The notes beneath the pieces were generated by a model. That model was given only the letters and a program-made list of their open reading frames with translations, was not told where the DNA came from and did no database searches. A DNA stretch of 64,000 nucleotides, from contig NZ_MVDG02000001.1 of NCBI RefSeq assembly GCF_002008315.2, positions 4,154,001-4,218,000 on the forward strand. The letters run 5' to 3'. Positions 27,121 through 35,986 of the stretch are shown here, in pieces (within the stretch, counting starts at the first letter, position 1; each line of letters starts with the position of its first letter). The stretch is from Arthrobacter sp. KBS0703. Lineage in GTDB: Bacteria; Actinomycetota; Actinomycetes; Actinomycetales; Micrococcaceae. A program made the translations under genes and the position numbers.

Positions 27121-28280
27121 ACAAGTCAGACCTCGCCGCCGTCGGGCGCGAACTGGGCGAAAACGCACCCGGCACCGTGCGCGAATCGGCAGATAATGCC
27201 CTCAAAACCGCGAACACAGGGCATTATCTGCCGGTTCGCGCTCCGCGGCTGCACAGGCTGCCGGACGCGGTGCTGAACCGGACAGCGGCCCTGGCGCTCG
27301 CCGTCGTGCTCCTCTTCGCAGCGGGCGTCCTGCTGGGCAGCTACACGGTGACCATCCCGGACTTCTTCAGGGTCCTCTCCGCCCACCTCACCGGCGGCGA
27401 GAAGATCCCGGGCGCCAGCTTCATCGTGATGGAGGCCAAGCTGCCCCGCGCCGTGATCGGCGCCATGATCGGCGTGGCCTTCGGACTCTCCGGCGGGCTG
27501 TTCCAGACCATGCTGCGCAATCCGCTGGCCAGCCCGGACGTGGTCGGCATCAGCTACGGGGCCAGCGCCGGCGCTGTCACCGCCATCGTCATTTTCGGCG
27601 CCTCCGGGGCCGCTGTTTCCGGGGCGGCGCTGGGCGGCGCGCTAGCGGTGGCCGCGCTGATTTACGGGATCTCCCGCAGCGGCTCCCTCGGCGACGGCAG
27701 CGCGGCCGGTAACCGGCTCATCCTGGCGGGCGTCGGCATCGCCGCGGCGCTCCACGCCGTGGTCAACTTCCTTCTGACACGGGCGGATATCCGCACGGCG
27801 GCGGATGTCCTCGTCTGGCTCAACGGCTCGCTCAATTCGGCCAGCTGGGACCGCGCCGGCGTGCTCGCCCTGGCGCTGCTGGTCCTCATTCCGGCCGCGG
27901 CACTCCTGGCCGGCCCGCTGCGCATCCTCGAACTCGGGGACGACGCCGCCGCAGGGCTGGGAATCCGTGTACGGCGGACCCGGCTGGGTGTGGTGATGAC
28001 CGCCGTCGCACTTGCCGCGGTGGCGACGGCGGCAGCCGGGCCGGTGGCGTTCGTCGCCTTCCTGGCCGGACCCATCGCGCGCCGCTTCACCGGGAAGGCC
28101 AGCCTCCCGGCGTCGGCCTTTGTCGGTGCCTCGATCGTCCTGGCGGCAGACTACTTTGCCGCCAACATCGCCCCGCTGCTGCTGGACGGCACCGTGCTGC
28201 CGGTGGGTGTGATCACCGGTGCGCTGGGCGCCCCGTTCCTGCTGTGGCTGCTGGTCACTTCCAACCGAAAGGATGCCTGA
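27117..28280 (+). CDS. FecCD-type siderophore permease 2
   Basis: A 387-residue permease, the second half of the membrane channel. Motifs: KLPRAVIGAMIGVAFGLSGG, FQTMLRNPLASPDVVGISYG and GPVAFVAFLAGPIARRFTGK. The GTG at 27117 overlaps the previous stop by four bases. As in permease 1, the N-terminus is extended by about 40 residues, ending GHYLPVRAP, encoded by a near-perfect DNA palindrome. This makes it longer than the usual 330-350. Both permeases are needed with the ATPase to move ferric siderophore inward. Confidence 0.93.
   Translation: MNKSDLAAVGRELGENAPGTVRESADNALKTANTGHYLPVRAPRLHRLPDAVLNRTAALALAVVLLFAAGVLLGSYTVTIPDFFRVLSAHLTGGEKIPGASFIVMEAKLPRAVIGAMIGVAFGLSGGLFQTMLRNPLASPDVVGISYGASAGAVTAIVIFGASGAAVSGAALGGALAVAALIYGISRSGSLGDGSAAGNRLILAGVGIAAALHAVVNFLLTRADIRTAADVLVWLNGSLNSASWDRAGVLALALLVLIPAAALLAGPLRILELGDDAAAGLGIRVRRTRLGVVMTAVALAAVATAAAGPVAFVAFLAGPIARRFTGKASLPASAFVGASIVLAADYFAANIAPLLLDGTVLPVGVITGALGAPFLLWLLVTSNRKDA
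27179..27241. repeat. In-frame palindromic element, copy B
   Basis: The 24-bp arms at 27179-27202 and 27218-27241 are reverse complements at 23 of 24 bases, around a 15-nt spacer. The core is GGCAGATAATGCCCT and its complement. An extra GCGCGAACTGG lies at 27146. The encoded peptide ends GHYLPVRAP, identical to copy A. Confidence 0.88.
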
Positions 28281-28281
28281 C

Positions 28282-29109
28282 ATGGCTGTTCTCAAAGCCC
28301 GGGACCTCACGCTGCAGTACGATCAACGTCGCGTCGTGGAGAACCTCACCGCCGAGATTCCGGAGGGCCGCGTGACGATGATCGTCGGGGCCAACGCCTG
28401 CGGGAAGTCCACGCTGCTGCGCGGGCTGTCGCGGCTGCTCAAGCCGGCCGGCGGCACGGTCACCCTCGACGGCAAGGACATCCATTCCCGCCCCGCGCGC
28501 GAGCTGGCACGCACGCTCGGCCTGCTTCCGCAGCACCCCGCCGCACCGGACGGAATTACGGTCCGCGATCTGGTGGGCCGCGGCCGGTACCCGCACCAGG
28601 GCTTCTTCCGCGGCTGGTCGGAGAAGGACGACGCCGCGGTGCAGCGCGCGCTGGAGGCCACCGAAACGCTGGACCTCGCCGGGCGGAACGTCGACGAACT
28701 CTCAGGCGGGCAGCGCCAGCGCGTGTGGATTGCCATGGCCCTCGCCCAGGAAACGGAGGTGCTGCTGCTCGATGAGCCCACCACGTACCTGGACCTTGCC
28801 CACCAGGTGGAAGTGCTGGACCTGGTCACCGACCTGAACCGTCAGCGCGGCACCACGGTGGCGATGGTGCTGCATGACCTGAACCTCGCGGCGCGGTACG
28901 CGGACCATGTCATCGCGCTGGAGGGCGGTCGGATCGTCGCCGAGGGCGCTTCGGCCGCCGTGATCACCGAGGACTTGGTGCGCGACGTGTTCGGACTGGA
29001 ATGCCGGGTGCTGCCGGACCCCGTCTCCGGCACGCCGCTGATCATTCCGCTCGGGAGGCATCACGCAGACCCAAAAGCCCCGACCTCAATCCTGGAGATG
29101 GCCTCATGA
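28282..29109 (+). CDS. Siderophore ABC transporter ATPase (FecE/FepC-type)
   Basis: A 275-residue ABC ATPase. Walker A is GANACGKST, the Q-loop is in LGLLPQHP, the signature is LSGGQRQRVW, and Walker B is VLLLDEPTTYLDLAHQ, followed by the H-loop in VLHDLNLAARYADHV. The YLDLAHQVEVL sequence is typical of iron-siderophore and vitamin B12 ATPases. AAAGGA lies about 11 bp before the ATG. It follows permease 2 directly and overlaps the next gene as ATGA. Confidence 0.95.
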   Translation: MAVLKARDLTLQYDQRRVVENLTAEIPEGRVTMIVGANACGKSTLLRGLSRLLKPAGGTVTLDGKDIHSRPARELARTLGLLPQHPAAPDGITVRDLVGRGRYPHQGFFRGWSEKDDAAVQRALEATETLDLAGRNVDELSGGQRQRVWIAMALAQETEVLLLDEPTTYLDLAHQVEVLDLVTDLNRQRGTTVAMVLHDLNLAARYADHVIALEGGRIVAEGASAAVITEDLVRDVFGLECRVLPDPVSGTPLIIPLGRHHADPKAPTSILEMAS

Positions 29110-30212
29110 GCACAGCAAAGAACAGCCCTGCCCGCTCGCGGCTGACAGCCGTCCCCGGAAGCTCCGCCCGGGCAGTCGCCGAGAGGCACCCGGTCTCCAC
29201 GGAGCCCATGACGCTCGCGTTCGGCGTCACGGTGTCCGCCGTGGAGGAACTGAGCCCTAACTTCCGGCGCGTGACGTTCGGCGGCTACGCGCTCCGCGAC
29301 TTCGGCGTGCACGGGGACACGCTGGACCTGCGGGTCAAACTGATGATCCCCTCATTGGCGCCGGACGGCAGCAGGCTCCCGCTGCCCAGTTTCCGGATGG
29401 AGCAAAGCGGCTGGTTCCAGGAGTGGCTGGCCATGGATCCGGCCACGCGCGGCTCTATGCGCACCTACACTGTCCGGCAGGCTCGGCTCGACGCCGTCTA
29501 TCCGGAGATCGACGTCGACTTCGTGATGCACTTTGACCCGGACGGAAACGGCGGTCCCGCCGCGAACTGGGCACTCAGCGCCAAACCGGGAGACGCCCTG
29601 ACGCTGATCGGCCCGAACAACCGCGCGGCGCACTGCGTCACGGCCGAAACTTACTCCGGCATCGAGTGGCGGCCCGGCCTGGCGCAGCGCGTGCTCCTGG
29701 CCGGCGACGAGACGGCCGTTCCCGCCATCAGCGCCATCCTGGAAAACTTGCCCGAGTACATGACCGGCCACGTTTTCCTGGAGGTGCCCGAAGCAGGCGA
29801 CTTCCTTGACCTCCGCACGGCCGCCGACGTCGAAATAACCTGGCTCGCCCGCGGCGCCGCGAGAGGCCGCTCCCGGCCGCACGGGGAGCTCCTCCAGGCC
29901 GCGGTCCGCAAGGCCGTCTCCGTCCCGGGCGGGGTGGCCATCAAGGCTGCCGGCCCTGCCGGGCCTGAACCGGACGACGTCGACGTGGACCGGGACATCC
30001 TGTGGGAAACGCCGGCCCGCATGGATACGGCCGCGATCAGTGCCACCAAGAATCCGGACAAGCCCGCCGGGGCCATGCCGTTCTATGCGTGGATCGCTGG
30101 CGAGGCCGCCGTCATCAAGGACATGCGGCGCTACCTGGTCCGCGACGTCGGGATCGACCGGAAGCAGGTGGCCTTCATGGGGTACTGGCGGCAGGGGAAG
30201 GCTGAGCTCTAG
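29106..30212 (+). CDS. Siderophore-interacting FAD reductase (SIP family)
   Basis: A 368-residue protein of the ViuB/SIP family, which reduces ferric siderophores in the cytoplasm to release iron. The FAD-binding barrel shows RTYTVRQARLDAVYPEIDVD (RxYT motif) and FVMHFDPDGNGGPAANWALS. The SIP domain shows LLAGDETAVPAISAILENLP and, at the C-terminus, FYAWIAGEAAVIKDMRRYLV with GYWRQGKAEL. About 90 residues near 260-320 (RPHGELLQAAVRKA...) form a loop seen in actinobacterial members. It is the last gene of the iron-box operon, coupled to the ATPase by ATGA. Confidence 0.93.
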   Translation: MSTAKNSPARSRLTAVPGSSARAVAERHPVSTEPMTLAFGVTVSAVEELSPNFRRVTFGGYALRDFGVHGDTLDLRVKLMIPSLAPDGSRLPLPSFRMEQSGWFQEWLAMDPATRGSMRTYTVRQARLDAVYPEIDVDFVMHFDPDGNGGPAANWALSAKPGDALTLIGPNNRAAHCVTAETYSGIEWRPGLAQRVLLAGDETAVPAISAILENLPEYMTGHVFLEVPEAGDFLDLRTAADVEITWLARGAARGRSRPHGELLQAAVRKAVSVPGGVAIKAAGPAGPEPDDVDVDRDILWETPARMDTAAISATKNPDKPAGAMPFYAWIAGEAAVIKDMRRYLVRDVGIDRKQVAFMGYWRQGKAEL

Positions 30213-30481
30213 GCTTTCTGCGCCGCTGGCGGCGACGCCGCACACTACGGGTGAGGGGCGGCCGTAAGGCGGCCATCCCGCGTGCTCGGTCGCTTGCCCC
30301 GCCGTCCCCCTGACCTCGCAAGCTCGGCCAGGGAACCCCGACGGCGGGCCTCTCCCTTAGACGCACGCTTCCGGATGGCCACCTCACGGCCTCTCTTTTT
30401 CTGGACGGTCTCGCCGATCCTGTCGCTGGCCGTTAACTCAGCCGTTCCCTGGCGCTCGCTTTGCTTGATTAGGGTGGCCGG

Positions 30482-31306
30482 GTGGGTGTGTCTCCTTTGC
30501 TGCCGGACCGGGGTGGGCGGCGTGTGTTCGTTGCTCTGGGGGATTCCTTTACCGAGGGCGTGGGGGACCGGAGCTCCCGGCTGCCGAACGGGGTGCGCGG
30601 ATGGGCCGACCGGGTCGCGGAGAAGCTGGCCAAGGCGGAGCCCGGCTGGGAGTACGCCAACCTGGCCATCCGGAGTAAGCGGCTGCGCCACATCGTCGAC
30701 GAACAGCTCGAACCGGCGCTCGCCATGAAGCCCACGCTCATCACTTTGTACGCTGGCGGAAACGACATCCTGGACTTCGGAACGGACATCAATGTCCTCA
30801 TGGCCCAGTACGAGGCCCTCGTCGCCAGGTTGGCTGCGACCGGCGCCACGCTGGTTCTGTTCACTGGTTTCGACGTCAAAGTGTCCGCCGTGCTGGAGCC
30901 TTTGAAGAAGCGGAACGCCGTGTACAACCAGCGGGTGCGCGACCTTGCGGCCAAATACGGGGCCGTCCTGGTGGACTACTGGTGCTTTGATGCCTTCCAC
31001 GACCGCCGGATGTGGGACACGGACCGGCTGCACATGTCCAAGGCAGGTCACAAATACCTTGCGGGGCAGGTCCTGGACCACCTCGGCGTGCCGCACAAGA
31101 TCACCCTCAAGGAGTGGGAGCCGCCGGCCAAGGTGACTCTCCGCGACTGGGAGCGAAGGCAGCGGCGCTGGGTGAACGACTGGGTGGTCCCGCTCTTCGG
31201 CAGGAAGCTCCGCGGCGTCACGCTGGGAGACAACCTCAGCCCGCGCTGGCCCAGGCCGGTGAAAGTTCCGCGCAAAGGCGGCCTGAAGAAGCTGATGGAC
31301 CGGTAG
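30482..31306 (+). CDS. SGNH/GDSL-type hydrolase, copy 1
   Basis: A 274-residue serine hydrolase of the SGNH family. Block I GDSFTEGVGD has the nucleophile Ser, block III YAGGNDIL has the oxyanion Asn, and block V DTDRLHMSKAG has the catalytic Asp and His. No signal peptide is seen, so it is probably cytoplasmic. GTG start. It resembles the protein at 36523-37284 throughout (LPNGVRGWADRVAEKL, YANLAIRSKRLR), so the two are paralogues. The C-terminus is extended and basic (RKLRGVTLGDNLSPRW). The acyl ester substrate is unknown. The 270 bp upstream contain no convincing gene. Confidence 0.88.
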   Translation: MGVSPLLPDRGGRRVFVALGDSFTEGVGDRSSRLPNGVRGWADRVAEKLAKAEPGWEYANLAIRSKRLRHIVDEQLEPALAMKPTLITLYAGGNDILDFGTDINVLMAQYEALVARLAATGATLVLFTGFDVKVSAVLEPLKKRNAVYNQRVRDLAAKYGAVLVDYWCFDAFHDRRMWDTDRLHMSKAGHKYLAGQVLDHLGVPHKITLKEWEPPAKVTLRDWERRQRRWVNDWVVPLFGRKLRGVTLGDNLSPRWPRPVKVPRKGGLKKLMDR

Positions 31307-31352
31307 GGCTCCTTCCAATTTGTGGCTTGAATAGTGCCACTGTAAACAACTG

Positions 31353-31382
31353 TTGACTTGTGTGCAACGTCACAGCTAGTGT
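31353..31382 (+). promoter_or_regulatory. Possible promoter of polyamine ABC operon
   Basis: TTGACT (31353-31358), 18-bp spacer, TAGTGT (31377-31382), about 190 bp before the binding-protein gene. The preceding CTGTAAACAACTG resembles the operator sequence before gntR, but only in part. Confidence 0.4.
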
Positions 31383-31573
31383 TGCGGCACTGACAATCCG
31401 TCAATCATCAAGCTTCAAGTCCGCTCAGCGTTGCGGGTACCGTTCGAGGGCGTGAACCGCCGTCGCCGGCAACCCGACGTAACAGCCGGATCCCTGCCCC
31501 TGCTCCCTCATCCACGCTCACCTTCTTCCCGCGTGCGCCGAGGGGAGCCACCGCCACGAGAGGCATCACCGCC

Positions 31574-32668
31574 ATGACTGACAGCAATTCCCTCCATTTC
31601 GACCGCCGGAAGCTCCTGAAGGCCGCGGCGCTGACGCCGTTCGCCGGCTTGGCCCTGTCCGGCTGTGGCTCAAAGCCCGCCGAAAGTGCGGCAGCCAACA
31701 AGACCGTGACGGTCACGTCCTATGGCGGCTCCTACAACGACCAGTTGACGCAGACAATCCTGGATCCCTTCTCCAAGAAGACGGGCATCCAGCCCACGCT
31801 GCTGGCCAACACCAGCCTCGCGGCGCTCAAGGCCCAGGTGCAGTCCGGCGACGTGCAGTGGGACCTCGTGGAAATCACGGCACCGGAGTACGAGACGGCC
31901 GTCGCCGAGGGCCTGCTGGAAAAGTTCGATTACGACATCATCAGCGACAAGGGCCTCCCCGGCTACGCCAAGGCCGAGTACGGCATCAAGTACCTCAGCT
32001 TTCTGTTTGTCATGGCGTGGGACCAGAAGGTCATTCCGGACGCGCAAGCGCCAAAGGACTGGGCCCAGTTCTTTGACCAGGACAAGTACAACACCAAGCG
32101 TTCCGTTTACAACCAGCTCTCCGACAGCTCGGTCCTGGAAGCCGCGCTGCTGGCAGACGGGGTCCCGTTCGACAAGATCTACCCCCTCGACGTGGACCGC
32201 GCCCTTCGCGTCCTTGGACACCACCCGGGCAAGGACCGGTTGCTTTACCACGCCGCAAACCAGGAGCCGATCCAGCAGCTCACGTCCGGCGAGGTCTCGC
32301 TCTCGACAAGCTTCAACAACCGGATCAACGCCGCCCGCACTGACGGCGCCAAGCTGAACTTCTCGCCTGAAAACGCGGTCCTGGCCGGAGACTACTTTGT
32401 GGTGCCAAAGGGGGCCAAGAACAAGGAAGCGGCATTCAAGCTCATGAACTTCATGTCCAACGACGCCGAGGCCGGTGCCGCGTTCGACAAGGTCACCAAC
32501 CTGACACTGGCCAACACGCCGGCTCTGTCCAAGCTGCCGAAGGAAATCGCGGACACGCTGCCGACGAGCCCGCGGCTGGCCGACAAGATCCTGGTGCGGG
32601 ACGACAAGTGGTGGTCTGAGAACCTGAAGAAGACCGAGCAGCAGTTCAAGCTGTGGCAGGCAAGCTGA
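31574..32668 (+). CDS. Polyamine-type ABC transporter, substrate-binding lipoprotein
   Basis: A 364-residue PotD/PotF-like protein. It has a twin-arginine signal (DRRKLLKAAALTPFAGLALS) with lipobox LSGC. The mature part starts VTVTSYGGSYNDQLTQTILD and has YLSFLFVMAWDQKVIPDAQA and WAQFFDQDKYNTKRSVYNQL, as in spermidine/putrescine-family and related amine/opine binding proteins. It is followed by two permeases and an ATPase of the same family with 1-14 bp spacing or overlaps. The ligand may be a polyamine, but the family also takes other cationic or aminated compounds. Confidence 0.9.
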   Translation: MTDSNSLHFDRRKLLKAAALTPFAGLALSGCGSKPAESAAANKTVTVTSYGGSYNDQLTQTILDPFSKKTGIQPTLLANTSLAALKAQVQSGDVQWDLVEITAPEYETAVAEGLLEKFDYDIISDKGLPGYAKAEYGIKYLSFLFVMAWDQKVIPDAQAPKDWAQFFDQDKYNTKRSVYNQLSDSSVLEAALLADGVPFDKIYPLDVDRALRVLGHHPGKDRLLYHAANQEPIQQLTSGEVSLSTSFNNRINAARTDGAKLNFSPENAVLAGDYFVVPKGAKNKEAAFKLMNFMSNDAEAGAAFDKVTNLTLANTPALSKLPKEIADTLPTSPRLADKILVRDDKWWSENLKKTEQQFKLWQAS

Positions 32669-32669
32669 T

Positions 32670-33554
32670 ATGACGGCTGCAACTCTCACAGTCCGGCCGC
32701 AGGGCCGCCGAGCGCCGGGGGAGGGGAATCCGAGGGTCCGGCGCCGGCTCAGTGGCTGGTGGCTGCTGCTGGCACCGATCATGGTCTTCGACGTGATCCT
32801 GTTCCTGACGCCGCTCGGGAAACTCGTGGCCTCCAGCTTCGCCGACAACGCGTACCAGCGGGTGCTCGAGGACCCGCTGGTGCTGCGCTCGCTCGTCAAC
32901 ACCCTGACGATCAGCCTCGCCAGCACGATCGTGACGGTGGTGCTCGGCTACATCATCGCCATGGTCCTGTGGCGTGCCGGGAACGTCGCCCGGGTGATCC
33001 TGTTCGCCGTCGTACTCCTGCCCTTCTGGACCGGCATCCTGGTGAAGAACTTCGCCTGGGCGGTGCTGCTCCAGGACAACGGCATCGTCAACGCCTTCCT
33101 GCAGGGAATCGGTCTGACCGATGCGCCGATCGAGCTGCTGCACAACCGGTTCGCCGTGATCGTCGGCATGGTGCACTGTCTCCTGCCATACGCGGTGTTC
33201 CCGATCTTCTCCTCCCTGACGTCCATCGATGACCGGCTTGGCCTGGCGGCCCGCTCGCTGGGGGCGCCGGAAGGATCGGTCTTCCGGAGGATCACGCTGC
33301 CGCTGAGCATGCCCGGCATCTCGGCGGCGGGGCTGCTGGTCTTCATCATCAGCACCGGCTTCTTCATCACTCCCGTGGTGATGGGCGGACCCGGCGACAT
33401 GATGATCGCCAACCAGATCGACTACTACGCGCGCCAGCTCACGGACTTCTCCGGCGCCGCGGCACTGGCCGTGGTCCTCACGGTGATGGTGAGCATCATG
33501 GTGGCCGTGTATCAGCGTGTGCTCAAGGCAGGAGGCCAACATGAAGACCACTAA
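32670..33554 (+). CDS. ABC permease, PotB-type
   Basis: A 294-residue permease with six helices. The cytoplasmic coupling EAA loop reads LAARSLGAPEGSVFRRITLP, in the expected place before helix 5. LVVSSF-like N-terminal sequence (FLTPLGKLVASSFADN) fits the family. It starts 1 bp after the binding-protein stop and overlaps permease 2 by 14 bp. It forms half of the import channel. Confidence 0.9.
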   Translation: MTAATLTVRPQGRRAPGEGNPRVRRRLSGWWLLLAPIMVFDVILFLTPLGKLVASSFADNAYQRVLEDPLVLRSLVNTLTISLASTIVTVVLGYIIAMVLWRAGNVARVILFAVVLLPFWTGILVKNFAWAVLLQDNGIVNAFLQGIGLTDAPIELLHNRFAVIVGMVHCLLPYAVFPIFSSLTSIDDRLGLAARSLGAPEGSVFRRITLPLSMPGISAAGLLVFIISTGFFITPVVMGGPGDMMIANQIDYYARQLTDFSGAAALAVVLTVMVSIMVAVYQRVLKAGGQHEDH

Positions 33555-34368
33555 TCCGCAGCACCGGGTGCTGGCGCTGCTTTCCGTTCCCGTGTTTCTG
33601 TTCCTGGTCATTCCGACGGCGATCGTGGTGCCGGTGGCGCTGAACGACAGCCGCTACATCACCTTTCCGCCGGAAGGATTCTCCCTCGCAGCCGTAGCCG
33701 GCTTCTTCGGGGACAAAGCATGGACGTCGGCACTGACGGCCAGCCTGCAATCGGCGGGTATCGCCGTCGTCATCGGTGTGCTCTTGGGCTCCACGGCCGC
33801 GATCGGCCTGCACGGGCGGAAATTCCCCGGCCGCTCAGCCGTGATGGGGCTGATCCTCGCGCCGATGATCGTGCCAACGGTGGTGCTGGCCCTGGCGTTT
33901 TACCAGTTCTTCATCTCGATCGGGATGGTGGGCAGCATCCTCCCCATCGGCCTGGCGCACGCCGTGATCGCCACCCCGTACGTCTACCTCACTACCCGGG
34001 CGGCCCTCGCAGGCCTTAACCCGGCACTCGTGAGGTCGGCGCAAAGCCTTGGTGCCGGCCCGTTGTCAGTACTGCGGCACGTGTACCTCCCGATCATCCT
34101 GCCGGGCCTGATCTCGGGCGCCCTGTTTGCGTTCTCGGTCTCCATCGACGAGACCGTGATGTCGCTGTTCATGCAGTCCCCGGGCGCCACCACGCTGCCC
34201 GTCAAGATGTTCACGGACATCCAGTTCAACCTGACCCCGAAGATCGCCGTTTCCTCCGCGCTTCTGGTCAGCGTCGCCACCATCGGGCTCCTTCTGCAGG
34301 TCATGTTTGTCCTCAGGCGCCGGTCCACCGCACGGATGCTGCCGCTCGCAGTCTCCGCCCAATCGTAA
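33541..34368 (+). CDS. ABC permease, PotC-type
   Basis: A 275-residue permease with six helices. The EAA loop is LVRSAQSLGAGPLSVLRHVY. LILAPMIVPTVVLALAFYQF and DETVMSLFMQSPGATTLPVK are typical of PotC-like subunits. The start is ATG 33541 (MKTTNPQHRV), which gives the 14-bp overlap with the previous gene. It pairs with the PotB-type permease. Confidence 0.9.
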   Translation: MKTTNPQHRVLALLSVPVFLFLVIPTAIVVPVALNDSRYITFPPEGFSLAAVAGFFGDKAWTSALTASLQSAGIAVVIGVLLGSTAAIGLHGRKFPGRSAVMGLILAPMIVPTVVLALAFYQFFISIGMVGSILPIGLAHAVIATPYVYLTTRAALAGLNPALVRSAQSLGAGPLSVLRHVYLPIILPGLISGALFAFSVSIDETVMSLFMQSPGATTLPVKMFTDIQFNLTPKIAVSSALLVSVATIGLLLQVMFVLRRRSTARMLPLAVSAQS

Positions 34369-34377
34369 GGAATGCCG

Positions 34378-35499
34378 ATGACCACATCAGTGATCTCCGC
34401 AGAATCAATGTCAGGCACCCGGACCGCTTCGCGGGGCGCCATTGAACTCCGCAGCGTCAGCAAGAACTACGGCGACGTCGTGGCCGTGGACCGGCTGGAC
34501 CTCGTTGTCCAGCCCGGCGAGTTCGTCACCCTGCTCGGGCCCAGCGGGTCCGGCAAAACCACCACCATGATGATGGTTGCCGGCTTCGAGGAGCACAGCG
34601 CAGGCTCGGTCCTGATCGACGGCCAGCCGGTGGACACGCTGCCGCCCCGGGAACGCAACCTGGGCGTGGTGTTCCAGAACTACGCACTGTTCCCGCACAT
34701 GAGCGCACTCGAAAACGTCGAATTTGCACTCCGCATGCGGAAAATCCCCAAGAACGAACGACGCAAACGGGCCGAAGAAGCCCTCGACCGTGTGGGCCTT
34801 GGCAAGATGGGAAGCCGCAAGCCCCGCCAGCTCTCCGGCGGGCAGCAGCAGCGCGTCGCGCTGGCCCGCGCGCTGGTCTTCAACCCGGCCGCGCTGCTCC
34901 TGGACGAGCCCATGGCCGCACTGGACAAACGGCTCCGGGAACAGATGCAGGAGGAAATCAAGACCCTGCAAAAGAGCCTCGGCATCTCCGTGCTCTTCGT
35001 CACCCACGACCAGGACGAGGCCATGGCCATGTCCGACAGGATCGTGGTGATGAAGGACGGGAAGATCGTCCAGTCCGGCCCGCCGGAGGAGGTCTACAAC
35101 CACCCGCTGACGGACTGGGTGGCCAGCTTCCTCGGCGATACCAACCTCATTCCCTGCACCGTGCTGGAACGCAACGGCACCGAGGCCTTAGTGGACCTCG
35201 GCGGGCTGGGCACGGCACGCGTGGCAGACCGCGGAGTCCAGGGCGAAAACTACGCCGTCTCCATCCGGCCGGAGCACCTCAAATTCCGTTCGGCGGGTGA
35301 GGGCGGCAACGGCGGCGCGGCAACGCTGGTGTCCTCCACCAACCTGGGAGCCACCGTCCGCCACCGCCTGACCGCAGGCGGCCAGGAGCTCCAGCTGCGC
35401 GAACTCAGCCCTGATTCCGCCGGCAGGCCCGCACCCGGCGGCCAGGTATTCGTGGGATGGGACTCCGGACGGGCCCAGCTCCTGGTCCTGGAGTCCTAA
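34378..35499 (+). CDS. ABC ATPase, PotA-type
   Basis: A 373-residue ATPase. Walker A GPSGSGKTT, Q-loop VVFQNYALFPHMSALENVEF, signature LSGGQQQRVALARAL, Walker B LLLDEPMAALD, H-loop FVTHDQDEAMAMSDRIVVM. The last roughly 120 residues form a TOBE domain (SIRPEHLKF, GATVRHRL) as in PotA, MalK and UgpC regulators of transport. AAGGA sits 6 bp before ATG 34378; ATG at 34372 is possible but would overlap it. It powers the amine-type importer and closes the operon before a strong terminator. Confidence 0.93.
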   Translation: MTTSVISAESMSGTRTASRGAIELRSVSKNYGDVVAVDRLDLVVQPGEFVTLLGPSGSGKTTTMMMVAGFEEHSAGSVLIDGQPVDTLPPRERNLGVVFQNYALFPHMSALENVEFALRMRKIPKNERRKRAEEALDRVGLGKMGSRKPRQLSGGQQQRVALARALVFNPAALLLDEPMAALDKRLREQMQEEIKTLQKSLGISVLFVTHDQDEAMAMSDRIVVMKDGKIVQSGPPEEVYNHPLTDWVASFLGDTNLIPCTVLERNGTEALVDLGGLGTARVADRGVQGENYAVSIRPEHLKFRSAGEGGNGGAATLVSSTNLGATVRHRLTAGGQELQLRELSPDSAGRPAPGGQVFVGWDSGRAQLLVLES

Positions 35500-35509
35500 G
35501 GCGCCCCAC

Positions 35510-35532
35510 CCGGGCCGAACTGGCCCGGTTTT
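35510..35532 (+). terminator. Rho-independent terminator of ABC operon
   Basis: CCGGGCC (35510-35516), 5-nt loop, GGCCCGG (35522-35528), then TTTT. A second hairpin, GCCCCGGAC/GTCCGGGGC (35555-35577), follows and may serve the convergent YciI-type gene. The GAACTGGCCCGGTTTTGACC around it also recurs near 63335. Confidence 0.7.
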
Positions 35533-35589
35533 GACCCGCATTCCGCCTGTTGAAGCCCCGGACAGCGCGTCCGGGGCCTCAAAAGTGGG

Positions 35590-35892
35590 CTAGTTCTGCA
35601 GCCCGGGCTCGTCCAGCAGGTTCTCAAAGCCCGGAGCCACCCGGTTCGCGGCGAATTCGATGACCTCGAACTCTGCAACGCCGTTGATGTAGAACGGGTC
35701 CTTGGCCAGGGATGCGTCGAGGGTCTCCCGGTCCGTCTTGGAGAGCAGCAGGCCGCCGGTGCGCGGAACCTTCCGGCCGGCGGCCAGGAACACGCCGTCG
35801 TCGAAGGCATCCTTCAGCCAGGCCACGTGGGCATCCAGGTGGTAGTCCACGATGTCTTGGGCAACCTTGTAGGTGAGGGAAACTACGTACAT
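35590..35892 (-). CDS. YciI-like protein
   Basis: A 100-residue protein of the YCII family. It begins YVVSLTYK and has the conserved HLDAHVAWLKDAFDDGVFLA (the His-Asp active-site-like pair of YciI), then RTGGLLLSKTDRETL and KDPFYINGVAEFEVIEF. ATG 35892 gives the length usual for the family. YciI proteins form dimers with a ferredoxin-like fold; few have a known reaction. It diverges from the MarR gene. The confidence applies to the family, not the function. Confidence 0.88.
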   Translation of the reverse strand: MYVVSLTYKVAQDIVDYHLDAHVAWLKDAFDDGVFLAAGRKVPRTGGLLLSKTDRETLDASLAKDPFYINGVAEFEVIEFAANRVAPGFENLLDEPGLQN

Positions 35893-35948
35893 GCCCGCCA
35901 GCCTACCCTCAGGGCCATCAGGGCAGCCCGCAAACACCGGCGCTCCAC

Positions 35949-35962
35949 CTTGAACTGTCAAG
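35949..35962. promoter_or_regulatory. Possible operator between yciI-like and marR genes
   Basis: CTTGA-ACTG-TCAAG, a palindrome 25 bp before the marR start, in the divergent gap. MarR proteins often bind such sites to control themselves and their neighbour. This is only suggestive. Confidence 0.35.
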
Positions 35963-35986
35963 CTTTTTTTCTCCTAGGATGGGGTA

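Noticed and set aside
31342..31358. GntR operator in front of the polyamine-type operon
   Set aside because: Only parts of the motif match (CTGTAAACA and TGTTGAC) and the spacing differs, so it is not listed as an operator.
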